A stretch of 64,000 nt of DNA from Mammaliicoccus sp. Dog046 (GCF_034039665.1 NZ_CP120131.1:2286499-2350498), one strand, 5' to 3'. Numbered from the stretch's first letter, positions 9,445 to 17,707 are shown. Translations and numbers: made by a program. Notes: a model not told the origin generated them from the letters alone.

Positions 9445-10026
9445 TTAATTCACTTTATCAAAAGAATCTGAATAAAAATCATATTTCATATTCTTCATTG
9501 GTAGAACTCTCATTTTAGCTTTTCCAACAATTTGATCTTTCGTAATTAAACCAAGTTCAAGACGACTGTCATTACTGTTCATACGATTATCACCTAACAC
9601 AAGATACTTGTCTTTAGGAATTACTTTATTGCCGCCTGAATTTCTCGTATCTGAAACATCAAAATTCTCTGTTAGATACTCTGAGAATTTATGTTCCTTA
9701 TTATAATTTAAATATGGTTCATCAACTTTCTTACCATTTATATAAAGTTGATCATTCTTATATTCAACTGTGTCGCCAGGAACACCTATTAATCTTTTAA
9801 TATAATCTTTTTTCTCATTACCATGTAAAATAATCACATCGCCTCTATTAATAGTATCAAGTGATTTAGAAATTTTACTTACCACAAGATTATCGCCATT
9901 TTCAAAAGTTGGATGCATAGACTCTCCATGTACTTGATATTTAGTTCCTACAAATGTCGTGATTACCCATGCCGCAACAAGCGCAACACCAATAGAAGCA
10001 ATCCATTCCAAAATATTTTTAACCAT
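9445..10026 (-). CDS. spsB: Type I signal peptidase
   Basis: A 193-residue membrane-anchored protease. One N-terminal membrane helix (about 5-25) is followed by box B GESMHPTF with nucleophile Ser36, box D KDYIKRLIG with general base Lys77, and box E LGDNRMNSNDSR. It removes signal peptides from secreted proteins outside the membrane. Length and motifs match the active SpsB type. In S. aureus spsB follows an inactive spsA; here it stands alone. Confidence 0.9.
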   Translation of the reverse strand: MVKNILEWIASIGVALVAAWVITTFVGTKYQVHGESMHPTFENGDNLVVSKISKSLDTINRGDVIILHGNEKKDYIKRLIGVPGDTVEYKNDQLYINGKKVDEPYLNYNKEHKFSEYLTENFDVSDTRNSGGNKVIPKDKYLVLGDNRMNSNDSRLELGLITKDQIVGKAKMRVLPMKNMKYDFYSDSFDKVN

Positions 10027-10149
10027 TATATCTCCCCTATATTATTAGTCTTTATTAAATCTTTTATGTTTACAATTCCTTTCATTATAGCATAACATAA
10101 AAATAAATTTATATAACATAAGTATCATATATTAAAACTTCATAATTAA

Positions 10150-10179
10150 TAGACAAAATATACCAAATCGTGATATTAT
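10150..10179 (+). promoter_or_regulatory. Promoter of the SprF-like antitoxin RNA
   Basis: TAGACA at 10150-10155 and TATTAT at 10174-10179, 18-base spacer, placing the RNA 5' end near 10186. Confidence 0.55.
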
Positions 10180-10185
10180 AAACAT

Positions 10186-10319
10186 GAAATAAGGGCGACA
10201 TGCAGTAACATGCCACCCTTGATGTAAGCCCGTTAAAAAGACGGTAGCTTTTTTAGTTATGTTAAAAAATAACCATTCTAAAAATCAGCTTAAGTTGATA
10301 CTTAGATGGTTATTTTTTT
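10186..10319 (+). ncRNA. SprF-like type I antitoxin RNA
   Basis: The sequence contains two compact hairpins (GGGCGACATG...CATGCCACCC, and AGCCCGT...ACGGTAGCT) recalled from staphylococcal SprF antitoxin RNAs (the AGCCCGTTAAAAAGACGG stretch is characteristic), then a long terminator hairpin (10264-10319: AAAATAACCAT with ATGGTTATTTT). Its 3' end overlaps, antisense, the 3' end of the 24-codon peptide gene on the other strand. Family assignment is by memory of the motif, not by a search. Confidence 0.7.
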
Positions 10320-10392
10320 ATTGATTTTTATTACTTTTCTGTATGACTGCTATGATCATAAGCACGATCACGAGTAATTCATAATCAGTCAT
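10318..10392 (-). CDS. 24-residue holin-like toxin of a type I toxin-antitoxin (SprG-like)
   Basis: A short frame behind GAAAGGAGTAAC. The product starts MTDYELLVIVLMIIAVIQ and ends with a polar, lysine-containing tail: one membrane helix, the pattern of staphylococcal putative holin-like toxins (compare the S. aureus MSDFEMLMVVLTIIG peptide). Its stop codon touches the terminator shared with the antisense RNA, so the two transcripts pair at their 3' ends. Confidence 0.7.
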   Translation of the reverse strand: MTDYELLVIVLMIIAVIQKSNKNQ

Positions 10393-10470
10393 GTTACTCC
10401 TTTCTAGGAGCTAAACCAATAACATAGGCATCACCCCATTTTTTCCATGGAATTAGCCGCCATCTATTTC

Positions 10471-10494
10471 ACTTACTATTATATTATAGTAAGT
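10471..10494. promoter_or_regulatory. 24-bp palindrome upstream of the holin-like toxin
   Basis: Nine-base perfect arms ACTTACTAT and ATAGTAAGT around a six-base AT core, about 80 bases upstream of the toxin start on its promoter side. No T-run follows, so it looks like an operator and not a terminator. Confidence 0.45.
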
Positions 10495-10701
10495 ATCAAT
10501 CTTATAAACTTCTGTAATTTCTACTCTTTCTTATAGATTTCTACTCTCTATTTAACCTTCAAAAGATAAATTAATCGGCTCGTCTAATAAAATAGGTTTA
10601 GTATTGATGTTTGTAGTCTTTTTTGACAAATATTGCTGTTTTACAAAACGAATGATACGATTTAACTACAATGATATAAGTTATTTAGAAAGGAGTTTGT
10701 C

Positions 10702-10956
10702 ATGAGGGTTTCATGGATTTTATGGTGGATATTAACTGTTATCGAACTTGGTGCATTTATCGCTTTTGCTTTATTCTTATGGTTTAGAGAAGTTGATGCT
10801 GCTGGCGCTGTTCAAACGACAGAAATAAAATGGATGTCTATTGGTATTATGTCTACATTATTTATCTTACCTTTTTTAACTCAAATTGCTTGGTTAATTA
10901 TTAATCTTACATATTCGAAAAAATTAAATCATCAACAAAAACACCCTTCTCATTAA
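10702..10956 (+). CDS. DUF3923 family small membrane protein
   Basis: 84 residues, three predicted membrane segments (about 5-28, 45-62, 62-75), with the signature FLWFREVDAAGAVQTTEIKW that I recall from DUF3923 proteins of Bacillus and Staphylococcus. Function unknown. Good RBS (GAAAGGAG). Its last codons form the left arm of its own terminator, now separated from the right arm by an insertion sequence. Confidence 0.7.
   Translation: MRVSWILWWILTVIELGAFIAFALFLWFREVDAAGAVQTTEIKWMSIGIMSTLFILPFLTQIAWLIINLTYSKKLNHQQKHPSH
10937..10954 (+). terminator. Left arm of a terminator split by the IS element
   Basis: AAAAACACCCTTCTCA is complementary, with one mismatch, to TGAGACGGGTGTTTTT at 12249-12264, immediately beyond the insertion sequence. 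Rejoined, they form a strong hairpin followed by T residues. The IS occupies the loop. Confidence 0.75.
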
Positions 10957-11013
10957 CTTTTATTAGTTAGGCACTGCACCCTTACTAAGGGAGCTCAATA
11001 AAAACACTATTTT

Positions 11014-11856
11014 CTAGGCTGCTAATTTCCTATATTCTATAGGGGATAAGTAGCCTAGTTTTTGTTGAATTCTAACTTTATTATAGTTTTCAATGTAATT
11101 TTCGACAATATCTATTACAATAGTATTAGAGCTTCTAAGCTCACTGTTTAAGTAGAATGTTTCACACTTTAGAGAGGCATGAAAACATTCTATTGGGGCA
11201 TTATCAGCTGGCGTTCCCTTACGGGACATGCTTCTGGTAATGCCTTTTTCTGTACATAGGGCATAGTATTCATAAGAAGTATACACACTTCCTTGATCAC
11301 TATGTAATATAGCTCCTGGTTCCAATTGAAGTTGTTTTAATGTCTCATTTACTAATTCTTGATTTTGGTTTTTACCAATTTTATATGCCACAATTTCACC
11401 ATTGTAAGCATCCATGATAGATGAAAGATACAACATTGTATTCCCGAAGGGTAAATAAGTGATATCTGTTAAAAGTACTTCTAAAGGTTTCTCTGCTTTG
11501 AAATTTCTATTCAATAGATTATGTGTCTTATAATATGGGTTTCCTGGTCTTTTCGATTTCTTCACGCGTACTTTACAATTTAATTTATGTTTTTGCATAA
11601 TCCTTTGTACTTTCTTGTGATTAATTTTTTTATTATTTTTTCTATTTAACAAGGCAGTTATTTTTCTATAACCATATGTAAAACGATGTTTCTTACATAG
11701 TTCTATAATTTCTCGTTCATCCTCAGATATACTGAAATCTTTGTTTTTCCATCTGTAATAATTTGATTTTGGAATATCTAAAGCTTCTAAAATGACTTTC
11801 ACTGTATATTTAGATTTCAATTCATTTACTAATTCAACAACTACTTCTGGGACCAC
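11014..11856 (-). CDS. IS3-family transposase OrfB (DDE integrase domain)
   Basis: 280 residues with an N-terminal HTH_21-type region (YGYRKITALLNR) and the rve catalytic core: D in LLTDITYLPFGN, D in LHSDQGSVYTS, E in NAPIECFHASLK (spacing D-D-(35)-E class). Expressed mainly as an OrfAB fusion by -1 frameshifting at the A6G run at 11877-11883; the frame remains open from the slip site to the orfB start. Confidence 0.92.
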   Translation of the reverse strand: MVPEVVVELVNELKSKYTVKVILEALDIPKSNYYRWKNKDFSISEDEREIIELCKKHRFTYGYRKITALLNRKNNKKINHKKVQRIMQKHKLNCKVRVKKSKRPGNPYYKTHNLLNRNFKAEKPLEVLLTDITYLPFGNTMLYLSSIMDAYNGEIVAYKIGKNQNQELVNETLKQLQLEPGAILHSDQGSVYTSYEYYALCTEKGITRSMSRKGTPADNAPIECFHASLKCETFYLNSELRSSNTIVIDIVENYIENYNKVRIQQKLGYLSPIEYRKLAA

Positions 11857-12155
11857 TTCCTTTCCAATTCCTTGTACTTTTTTAAAATTTCATTTTCTAC
11901 TTCTTTGCGCTTTAATTCAATTTTTAGTGTTTCAACAGTGCTAAATTCTTCATTTCCTTTTCCATAGGAATATTGTTTACCTACTTGTTGATTGAATCTA
12001 TGTGTTTCCCCATTTCTATACCATTTCCACCACACTTTAACTTGAGATTCATTTTTAATATTTAAAGCATCCATTATTTCTCTTGCGCTATATCCTTTAA
12101 GTTTCATTTCTACTACTTTATATTTTGTTTCAACTGAATATGCCACTCTTTTCAT
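11841..12155 (-). CDS. IS3-family transposase OrfA (helix-turn-helix)
   Basis: 104 residues: N-terminal HTH (YKVVEMKLKGYSAREIMDAL, residues about 10-30) and a C-terminal leucine-zipper-like helix. ATG at 12155 preceded by GGAGGTG, chosen over an upstream in-frame ATG without SD. The slippery heptamer A AAA AAG sits in frame near its end (codons for LKK), then 13 more codons to the stop. Confidence 0.88.
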   Translation of the reverse strand: MKRVAYSVETKYKVVEMKLKGYSAREIMDALNIKNESQVKVWWKWYRNGETHRFNQQVGKQYSYGKGNEEFSTVETLKIELKRKEVENEILKKYKELERKWSQK

Positions 12156-12248
12156 AGAAAAAACACCTCCGTATAAATTCATTTTAATATGAATTCAACG
12201 AAAGTGTTTTTATTTTACTCCCACATCCTGGGGTTAGTGCAGTTATAT

Positions 12249-12265
12249 TGAGACGGGTGTTTTTT
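12249..12265 (+). terminator. Right arm of the IS-split terminator
   Basis: TGAGACGGGTGTTTTTT, complementary to 10937-10952 on the far side of the IS. Confidence 0.7.
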
Positions 12266-12275
12266 ATGGTTGTGT

Positions 12276-12371
12276 TTAATACCCCCATACTAGCAATGCC
12301 AATGACAAGACTATTATAAAGATACAAAATATAATTGTGCTGATTTCTAATTTATTCATTTTATTACTCAT
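12276..12371 (-). CDS. 31-residue membrane peptide, translationally coupled to the oxidoreductase
   Basis: The ATG shares bases with the TGA of the preceding oxidoreductase gene (ATGA at 12371-12368), so ribosomes can pass straight on; no separate SD is seen. The product has a short charged N-terminus (MSNKMNKLE) and one hydrophobic helix (STIIFCIFIIVLSLALLVW). Unknown family. The overlap and the clean helix support it being real. Confidence 0.55.
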   Translation of the reverse strand: MSNKMNKLEISTIIFCIFIIVLSLALLVWGY

Positions 12372-12919
12372 TTATTTCGATTTACGAGTTCTTGATTTAA
12401 TGTATTTATTTTCTCAAGTGTTTTTACGTCTTTTTCTATTTCTAATGGTTTAACTGCATCTCCAACAATAAATGAATAGTTCGTAATGTTCATAAATTCA
12501 AAAATATATTTAAATTGATCGATTAACGGCTTTGTCTTAACAGCTGGGTTGTCTCCACCAACTATAATGACAATAAATTCTTTCTTCGCCATTTCCTCTT
12601 TGAAATGTGGTCTATTCGTATCTCTCAGACTTTCTGTCCATCGGTCAATAAACAATTTCAAAGAAGCACTCATGGAATACCAATATAATGGTGTCGCAAA
12701 TACAACAGTTTCAGCATCCATAACATCATCTAAAATATTGTCATAATCATCTTCATGTATATTCTTAAATCCTTCTGTTGAATGTCTGTTGTCTATTACT
12801 TTATCTATTTTCTTATCATAAAGATTGATCATTTTATGTTCAGTATTTATGAGTAATTTTTCTGCTAGTGCATTTGAATTCCCATTATTTCTACTACTAC
12901 CTAATAAGCAAGTAATCAT
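12368..12919 (-). CDS. Flavodoxin-fold NAD(P)H-dependent oxidoreductase
   Basis: 183 residues with a flavodoxin-like fold: phosphate-binding loop GSSRNNGNSNALAEKL at 7-22 for FMN and TPLYWYSMSASLKLFIDRW at about 75-93, typical of NADPH-dependent FMN reductases and quinone/azo reductases. RBS AGGAGTG. Divergent from a LysR regulator across about 110 bases, suggesting induction by a substrate sensed by that regulator. Confidence 0.8.
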   Translation of the reverse strand: MITCLLGSSRNNGNSNALAEKLLINTEHKMINLYDKKIDKVIDNRHSTEGFKNIHEDDYDNILDDVMDAETVVFATPLYWYSMSASLKLFIDRWTESLRDTNRPHFKEEMAKKEFIVIIVGGDNPAVKTKPLIDQFKYIFEFMNITNYSFIVGDAVKPLEIEKDVKTLEKINTLNQELVNRNK

Positions 12920-13034
12920 TTTTTACACTCCTATATTTTTGTATATACTCATATTACTCTACTTTATGTTATTATTAAAATTGATTTTTAAGATATCAGA
13001 TATCACGAAAAGCGATTATTGATTGGAGTACATG

Positions 13035-13904
13035 ATGAATATTAATTTTATTAAGACCTTTTTAGTAGCAAGTGAAACTAAAAATCTATCTAAAACTGCG
13101 AGTTTATTAAATTATTCTCAATCGACCGTATCAGGTCATATTGAAAAACTAGAAAACGAATTAGGTGTAACCCTCTTTCATAGAAAGAAATACGGCATTG
13201 AATTAACGAACGAAGGTTTAACTTATGTAAAATATGCACAAAATATCATCGATAGTAATATAGAATTCGAAAAGGAAATCAAGGGTTTATATCACCATTC
13301 CGAAAGTTTAGCTGTTCATATGCAAGAAAGCCAATTTATCTATAGATATGCAGATAAAATCAGTAAATGGCTTATCGATCATCCTAATGTGAATATTACT
13401 TTTAAAACAGCACATTCTAATTTTCACCTTAAAGAAGAATTATCCAATTTTGAAACGGATATTTCGTTAATTACTGATGAGTATATTATCAATCATTCTT
13501 TAAACAACATCCCTATTTCAGAAGACAAACTCGTTCTAGTTACACGTGAACCACTTTCAACATTTCAATTAAGCGATATAGAACGATCAACTATACTTTT
13601 TACTGAAAAAGGCTGTAGTTATAGGGAACAAATGGAGAGCATACTTTTTAAAAACAATATCAATCCGATGCAAAAAATAGAATTCCTTGGTATAGAATCC
13701 TTACTCCTTCATTTGAAAAACTTCGGAGGCATTGCATTGTTACCTCAATTTGTTGTTGATCAGCAATTAGCAGAAAATCAATTACACTTAGTTCCTTTAG
13801 ATTATGAATTTACAACGCTCAAGACGAACCTTCTTTACAATGCACAAACTCATAAAGAAAGTGTATCTTCATTTATTGAAAGTGTCTTTTCAATAGAGTT
13901 ATAA
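13035..13904 (+). CDS. LysR-family transcriptional regulator
   Basis: About 289 residues. N-terminal winged helix (FIKTFLVASETKNLSKTASLLNYSQSTVSGHIEKLE) and a C-terminal periplasmic-binding-like effector domain. The ATG at 13035 is six bases from GGAG; an upstream TTG and an ATG at 13032 are less well placed. Likely controls the divergent oxidoreductase gene (arrangement, inference). Confidence 0.85.
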   Translation: MNINFIKTFLVASETKNLSKTASLLNYSQSTVSGHIEKLENELGVTLFHRKKYGIELTNEGLTYVKYAQNIIDSNIEFEKEIKGLYHHSESLAVHMQESQFIYRYADKISKWLIDHPNVNITFKTAHSNFHLKEELSNFETDISLITDEYIINHSLNNIPISEDKLVLVTREPLSTFQLSDIERSTILFTEKGCSYREQMESILFKNNINPMQKIEFLGIESLLLHLKNFGGIALLPQFVVDQQLAENQLHLVPLDYEFTTLKTNLLYNAQTHKESVSSFIESVFSIEL

Positions 13905-13976
13905 AAATTTTGACTTATATTACAATTTTAAATTATAATATGGTAAATAAAACCATTACGGAAAGAGGTGCTTCTC

Positions 13977-14159
13977 TTGAAAATCAAAGATGTATTAAAG
14001 AAAAGTTTTGATGATTTATTAGATTTAGAGTTAAATAAGTATAACATTGCTGTATTAGCAGTTGCTGCACTTGTCTTAAGCAGCATATTCACACCAATAT
14101 TCGGTATCCCTGCTGGACTTTTAGGTGGCGCTTATTACTTAAAGAACTATAAATCATAA
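13977..14159 (+). CDS. Small membrane protein, 60 residues
   Basis: A TTG start eight bases after GAAAGAGG. Amphipathic charged N-terminus (KIKDVLKKSFDDLLDLELNKY) then a hydrophobic stretch with a GIPAGLLGGAYYLKNYK ending. Possibly a phage-shock-like or stress membrane peptide; no family recognised. It shares a bidirectional terminator with the convergent gene. Confidence 0.6.
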   Translation: MKIKDVLKKSFDDLLDLELNKYNIAVLAVAALVLSSIFTPIFGIPAGLLGGAYYLKNYKS

Positions 14160-14212
14160 GATGCTTTATTTATAATCATTAAATACTTTTACATTAAAAT
14201 TCAAAACATCCC

Positions 14213-14249
14213 AAAAGTCGAATGTTCTCATTCAACTTTTGGGATGTTT
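14213..14249. terminator. Bidirectional terminator
   Basis: AAACATCCCAAAAGT pairs perfectly with ACTTTTGGGATGTTT; inner ATTC/GAAT pairs too. The hairpin extends into the C-terminal codons of the minus-strand gene. Confidence 0.9.
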
Positions 14250-14441
14250 ATTTTTCAAAATACTTTTTATTGTTAATGATAAAGTAGCTAATCCTATAGA
14301 GACTAAAATAACAATTACTACATTCAATATAAAACTTAATACATTATAAGTAGGTAAATATGAGTATAAGAAGAATAAAGGTATTAAGAAAATTAAATCT
14401 AGCCACCCTAAATTATTTAATGATTCTTTTAGATTATCCAT
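14232..14441 (-). CDS. Small membrane protein, 69 residues
   Basis: Strong RBS (AGAAGGTGAG). Two hydrophobic segments (IFLIPLFFLYSYL and VLSFILNVVIVILVSIGLATLSL) and a basic C-terminus (KNKHPKS). No family recognised. The coding end overlaps the terminator. From 14442 to 14719 I see only AT-rich promoter sequence, including TATTATATAA near 14650. Confidence 0.6.
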   Translation of the reverse strand: MDNLKESLNNLGWLDLIFLIPLFFLYSYLPTYNVLSFILNVVIVILVSIGLATLSLTIKSILKNKHPKS

Positions 14442-14719
14442 TATCTCACCTTCTTTTTACAAAAACTGAACATGCTTCTAAATATCAAATATCCCATATC
14501 CTGTAAAATAAACACATTTTGTTTTTTGAATTTTAATTTATCATTCCTCTTATCTTGCTTACATAAACCGAATTCATGCCATTTCCAATAACCCTAGCTT
14601 TAAAGAAATTATGCTAAAAATACACCTTTACTAAAGAATCATTTTTAGTGTAATATTATATAAAAAATGTTTTATAAAAATTGCATCCCCTGCAAATTTA
14701 AAGGAGTTGTATCGATAAA

Positions 14720-15898
14720 ATGAAAGAACTATACATAGTTTCACTTTTGAGGGGTATTACTATAGGATTTTATGCTCCGATTTGGATTATATATTTATAT
14801 AATTCAGGATATAATCTTTTTTTATTAGGAGTAATAGGAACTGTTTTTGAAATAATGAAATTCATATTTGAAGTGCCTTCTGGGGCTATTGCTGATAAAT
14901 TTGGAATTAAATCCAATTTAATAACCTCCTTCATATGTCTTTCAATAACTTGGCTGTTATTCCCGCTTTCTTCTAATGTACTGATACTAATAACATTGTT
15001 ATTAACTTGGGCTTTGTCTGAGACATTATTTTCAGGAACGTTTGAATCTTGGATCAGTCAAGTAGTAAAACCAAATGAGTTTTCAAAGGTACTCTTCAAT
15101 AATACAAAGATATTTATTTTGTTCATCATTATAATTTCTCCTTTATCAGGGATTTTATATAAAGTGAATGAGTTTTTACCGTTTGCATTGGCTGGAATGA
15201 GTTCATTAATTTTAACTTTATATTTAATCACTTTTGTAAAAATCAGCAAAAATAAACAGCATGTAACTGAAGAAAATCAAAGCTCTATAGTTGATATTAT
15301 TAAAAATTCAAGCGTTACACTGTTAAAAAATAAAAGAACATTGAACATTATCATAGCTAGTTTCTTCTTTGCTTTTGTCATAGACACCATTGATAGATAT
15401 TGGCAACCATACTTTCAACATATAAACATAGACGAAGCAACTTTTGGCTTTGTCACTACAGTAGGAGGCATTGCTTTATTAATACTATTACATATGTTTT
15501 CTATGTTTGATAAACAATTAAATCAAGTACCAGAAAAGTATAATGTTTTAATTACATTTATAGCTATATTGTTGATTTTATTATTATCGATCGGGAAAAA
15601 GGTTGTTGCGTTTATCAGTATTTCTTTAGTAACAATAGCAGATGATTTAATGAACGCTTTAATTAACAATGCTTTAAACCAAGAAATGTCTAATAAATCA
15701 ACAAGTATGGCAACTATATTTTCTTTAAATGGCGCTTCAGGAGCTTTAGGTGAAATACTATCAGGAATAATCTTTGGATTTATAATTTTAAAATTAGGCT
15801 ATAATTTAACGTTTATTATTTGTTCTGCTCTATTAGTAATACCATTACTTCTTTATATTTATAATGTGAAATTACAAAAGAAAAAAAGAATTATTTAA
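14720..15898 (+). CDS. MFS transporter, drug-efflux type
   Basis: 392 residues, about twelve hydrophobic helices in two halves. The loop-2-3 signature appears as GAIADKFGIKSNL, and helix-1 starts YIVSLLRGITIGFYAPIWIIYLY, a pattern of MFS proteins related to MefA/tetracycline-type efflux. The substrate is unknown. RBS AAAGGAGTTG. No clear regulator is adjacent. Confidence 0.75.
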   Translation: MKELYIVSLLRGITIGFYAPIWIIYLYNSGYNLFLLGVIGTVFEIMKFIFEVPSGAIADKFGIKSNLITSFICLSITWLLFPLSSNVLILITLLLTWALSETLFSGTFESWISQVVKPNEFSKVLFNNTKIFILFIIIISPLSGILYKVNEFLPFALAGMSSLILTLYLITFVKISKNKQHVTEENQSSIVDIIKNSSVTLLKNKRTLNIIIASFFFAFVIDTIDRYWQPYFQHINIDEATFGFVTTVGGIALLILLHMFSMFDKQLNQVPEKYNVLITFIAILLILLLSIGKKVVAFISISLVTIADDLMNALINNALNQEMSNKSTSMATIFSLNGASGALGEILSGIIFGFIILKLGYNLTFIICSALLVIPLLLYIYNVKLQKKKRII

Positions 15899-16267
15899 AA
15901 GCAATAAATAGTCGGTTTAATCTCTGTTTTATTACAGTGGTAACTTGTTAAACTATGCGCAAACATAACACACTTCAACAATATTCAAGCTTAAATAAAG
16001 TACACCCTTACCTTTGAATTTCAATTCGAAGGTAGGGGTCTTTTTATATTTTTAGTGAAAAATTATAATAAAATCATCATCGGCTCGTAACACTTATTTT
16101 AGTATTTTATTTAATATAGATTTTTAAATATATTAATTACAGAAATTTTTAATACGAAAAATACTACACTTATTTTATTTTTAATTTTATATTGAATATA
16201 TAAAGAAAAGTATGATAACATTGCATTAAATATTTTAATAATTATATATATTCACAGGGGGATTGTC
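15899..16267. other. Intergenic region: terminator plus first copy of a 75-bp direct repeat
   Basis: Holds the repeat at 15998-16072 (with an internal terminator) followed by a decayed copy of the promoter found upstream of the lyase gene, then AT-rich sequence leading to an AGGGGG ribosome binding site at about 16257. No coding frame supported. Confidence 0.7.
15998..16072. repeat. 75-bp direct repeat, copy 1 (contains a terminator)
   Basis: Identical to 17629-17703 except for one base (AAGTA versus AAGTG). Inside, ACCCTTACCTT pairs with AAGGTAGGGGT and is followed by T residues. Weaker similarity (CTTATTTTAGTATT against CTTACTTTAGTATT) continues about 40 bases beyond, so a promoter region was duplicated too. 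Confidence 0.95.
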
Positions 16268-16558
16268 ATGAATAAAATTTTTATTCCATTATTGCTAGTA
16301 TCTGTTATTTTAACAGCTTGTGGTACTACTAAAGATAAAATTCAAGGTAACTGGGAAGACGAACATAATGAGGGGTATCAATTAGAAATAGATGATAATG
16401 TATTTGAGATCACACAAAGTGGTTTAACGTTAAAAGGAAAGATTGAAGAGAAGGATAATGGTGATTTAAAAGCAAATATCGATGGAGAAAAAGCTGATCT
16501 TAAATATAAAGACGATAAATTGATACTTGATGGAATGAAATTCAAGAAAATAGAATAA
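16268..16558 (+). CDS. Small lipoprotein, 96 residues
   Basis: Lipoprotein signal peptide (MNKIFIPLLLVSVILTAC) with lipobox LTAC and acylated Cys18. The mature part alternates charged and hydrophobic residues (YQLEIDDNVFEITQSG, LKGKIEEKDNGDLKANI), suggesting a small beta-barrel or beta-sheet domain. Function unknown. RBS AGGGGG. It forms an operon with the next lipoprotein, 22 bases away, and both lie between the two direct repeats. Confidence 0.8.
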   Translation: MNKIFIPLLLVSVILTACGTTKDKIQGNWEDEHNEGYQLEIDDNVFEITQSGLTLKGKIEEKDNGDLKANIDGEKADLKYKDDKLILDGMKFKKIE

Positions 16559-16580
16559 AGAATTGAGGAGAAAATAGAAC

Positions 16581-17459
16581 ATGAAAAAAATAATTACAGT
16601 ATTCAGTATATTCACTATTATTTTGGCAGGTTGTGGCAAAGTAAATGAACAAGAAACAGTTAAGTATAGTGACATATTTAATGACGGAAAAGAATCAATT
16701 TCCTATGTAGTAAAAAACAGCTCAGATGATAGTGCGAGTTTAGGAAAAGATTCTGAAATCGTAAAATACATAGTCAGTAAAGATAATAAAATAGCAGTAT
16801 ACAATGATGACATGAGCGAAGACTCCTCTAATACGACTTTAGGAAAAATCATTAAAATGAAAGATAACGAAAAAATAGATTATATAAAAAATAGAGATAA
16901 AGAAAGTTTTTCTAAGGTCCAAACCGAAACATTAAATAATTATAAGTCTAATATAGAAGATGATGAAACGGTCTTAGATCGAAATGGAGATAATAATAAT
17001 GAATCTGATGACATGACATCAAATGAAAAAATTAAGAAACATTTAAACTTGTACAAAAAAATAGCTAAGAAAGTTGAAAACACTAAATACAAAGAACCAT
17101 CTTTTGAAAAGTTAACTATAGAAGCTTCTACTGACGAAACAGGAAATAGTACAGAAAAAGAATTTATAAATTTAGCTGGACATGATTTCGATGAAGACAG
17201 TAAAAATGGAATCTATAGGGATAGTAAAGAAGCTGCCAATCCTGATATTTATGGAAGTTATTTCACTAATGTAGTCTCACCGATGGAATTATATGATACA
17301 AAAATAGCAGGTTTGAGTGACATAGATTATACTGAGGAAGATAATGGCTACAGTGAGCCAGCTTACGAAGATTACAGATATTTAGTTACTGAAGTTGGAG
17401 ATAAAACAGAAAAATTTGAATTAGATCAACCAGATGACGATTCAGTAAAAGAAAAATAA
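16581..17459 (+). CDS. Lipoprotein, 292 residues, unknown function
   Basis: Lipobox LAGC with Cys19 after a basic, hydrophobic leader. The mature protein is very acidic and rich in Asp, Asn, Ser and Lys, with a possible coiled segment (TSNEKIKKHLNLYKKIAKKV, about 146-165) and a low-complexity acidic tail. It looks like one of the staphylococcal paralogous cell-surface lipoprotein families but I cannot name it. RBS TTGAGGAG. Ends in its own terminator at 17468-17498. Confidence 0.75.
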   Translation: MKKIITVFSIFTIILAGCGKVNEQETVKYSDIFNDGKESISYVVKNSSDDSASLGKDSEIVKYIVSKDNKIAVYNDDMSEDSSNTTLGKIIKMKDNEKIDYIKNRDKESFSKVQTETLNNYKSNIEDDETVLDRNGDNNNESDDMTSNEKIKKHLNLYKKIAKKVENTKYKEPSFEKLTIEASTDETGNSTEKEFINLAGHDFDEDSKNGIYRDSKEAANPDIYGSYFTNVVSPMELYDTKIAGLSDIDYTEEDNGYSEPAYEDYRYLVTEVGDKTEKFELDQPDDDSVKEK

Positions 17460-17467
17460 ATCATTTT

Positions 17468-17498
17468 AAACCATTACATTGTGTAATGGTTTTTTTTA
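17468..17498 (+). terminator. Terminator of the lipoprotein pair
   Basis: AAACCATTACA-TTG-TGTAATGGTTT with eight T residues. Confidence 0.9.
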
Positions 17499-17628
17499 TA
17501 TTTAAATACAAGCTCTCGGTACAGTACTTTTATGTTTGATAGTTTACAAATTCAAGTACATAAGTATTAATTGGAAAACAAAAACAATAGAGAATCTGGC
17601 CCTTATATAGAAATATTTTTTTAATATG

Positions 17629-17703
17629 AAGTGCACCCTTACCTTTGAATTTCAATTCGAAGGTAGGGGTCTTTTTATATTTTTAGTGAAAAATTATAAT
17701 AAA
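17629..17703. repeat. 75-bp direct repeat, copy 2
   Basis: Second copy of 15998-16072, one mismatch. It directly precedes the intact promoter of the DapA-like gene. Confidence 0.95.
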
Positions 17704-17707
17704 TTCG

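Larger units (their letters stand above)
10975..12241 (-). mobile_element. IS3-family insertion sequence (IS150-like), 1.27 kb
   Basis: Two overlapping frames (orfA HTH, orfB DDE integrase) lie between imperfect terminal inverted repeats: both ends begin TGCAC and share AATAAAAACACT further in (left 11000 region, right 12200 region). IS3 elements end TG...CA, as here. I see no convincing target-site duplication. It inserted into the loop of the DUF3923 terminator. Both ORFs look intact. Confidence 0.85.

Noticed and set aside
10975-12241. Target-site duplication of the IS
   Set aside because: Flanks (GGCAC left, GTTAT right) do not match; none claimed.
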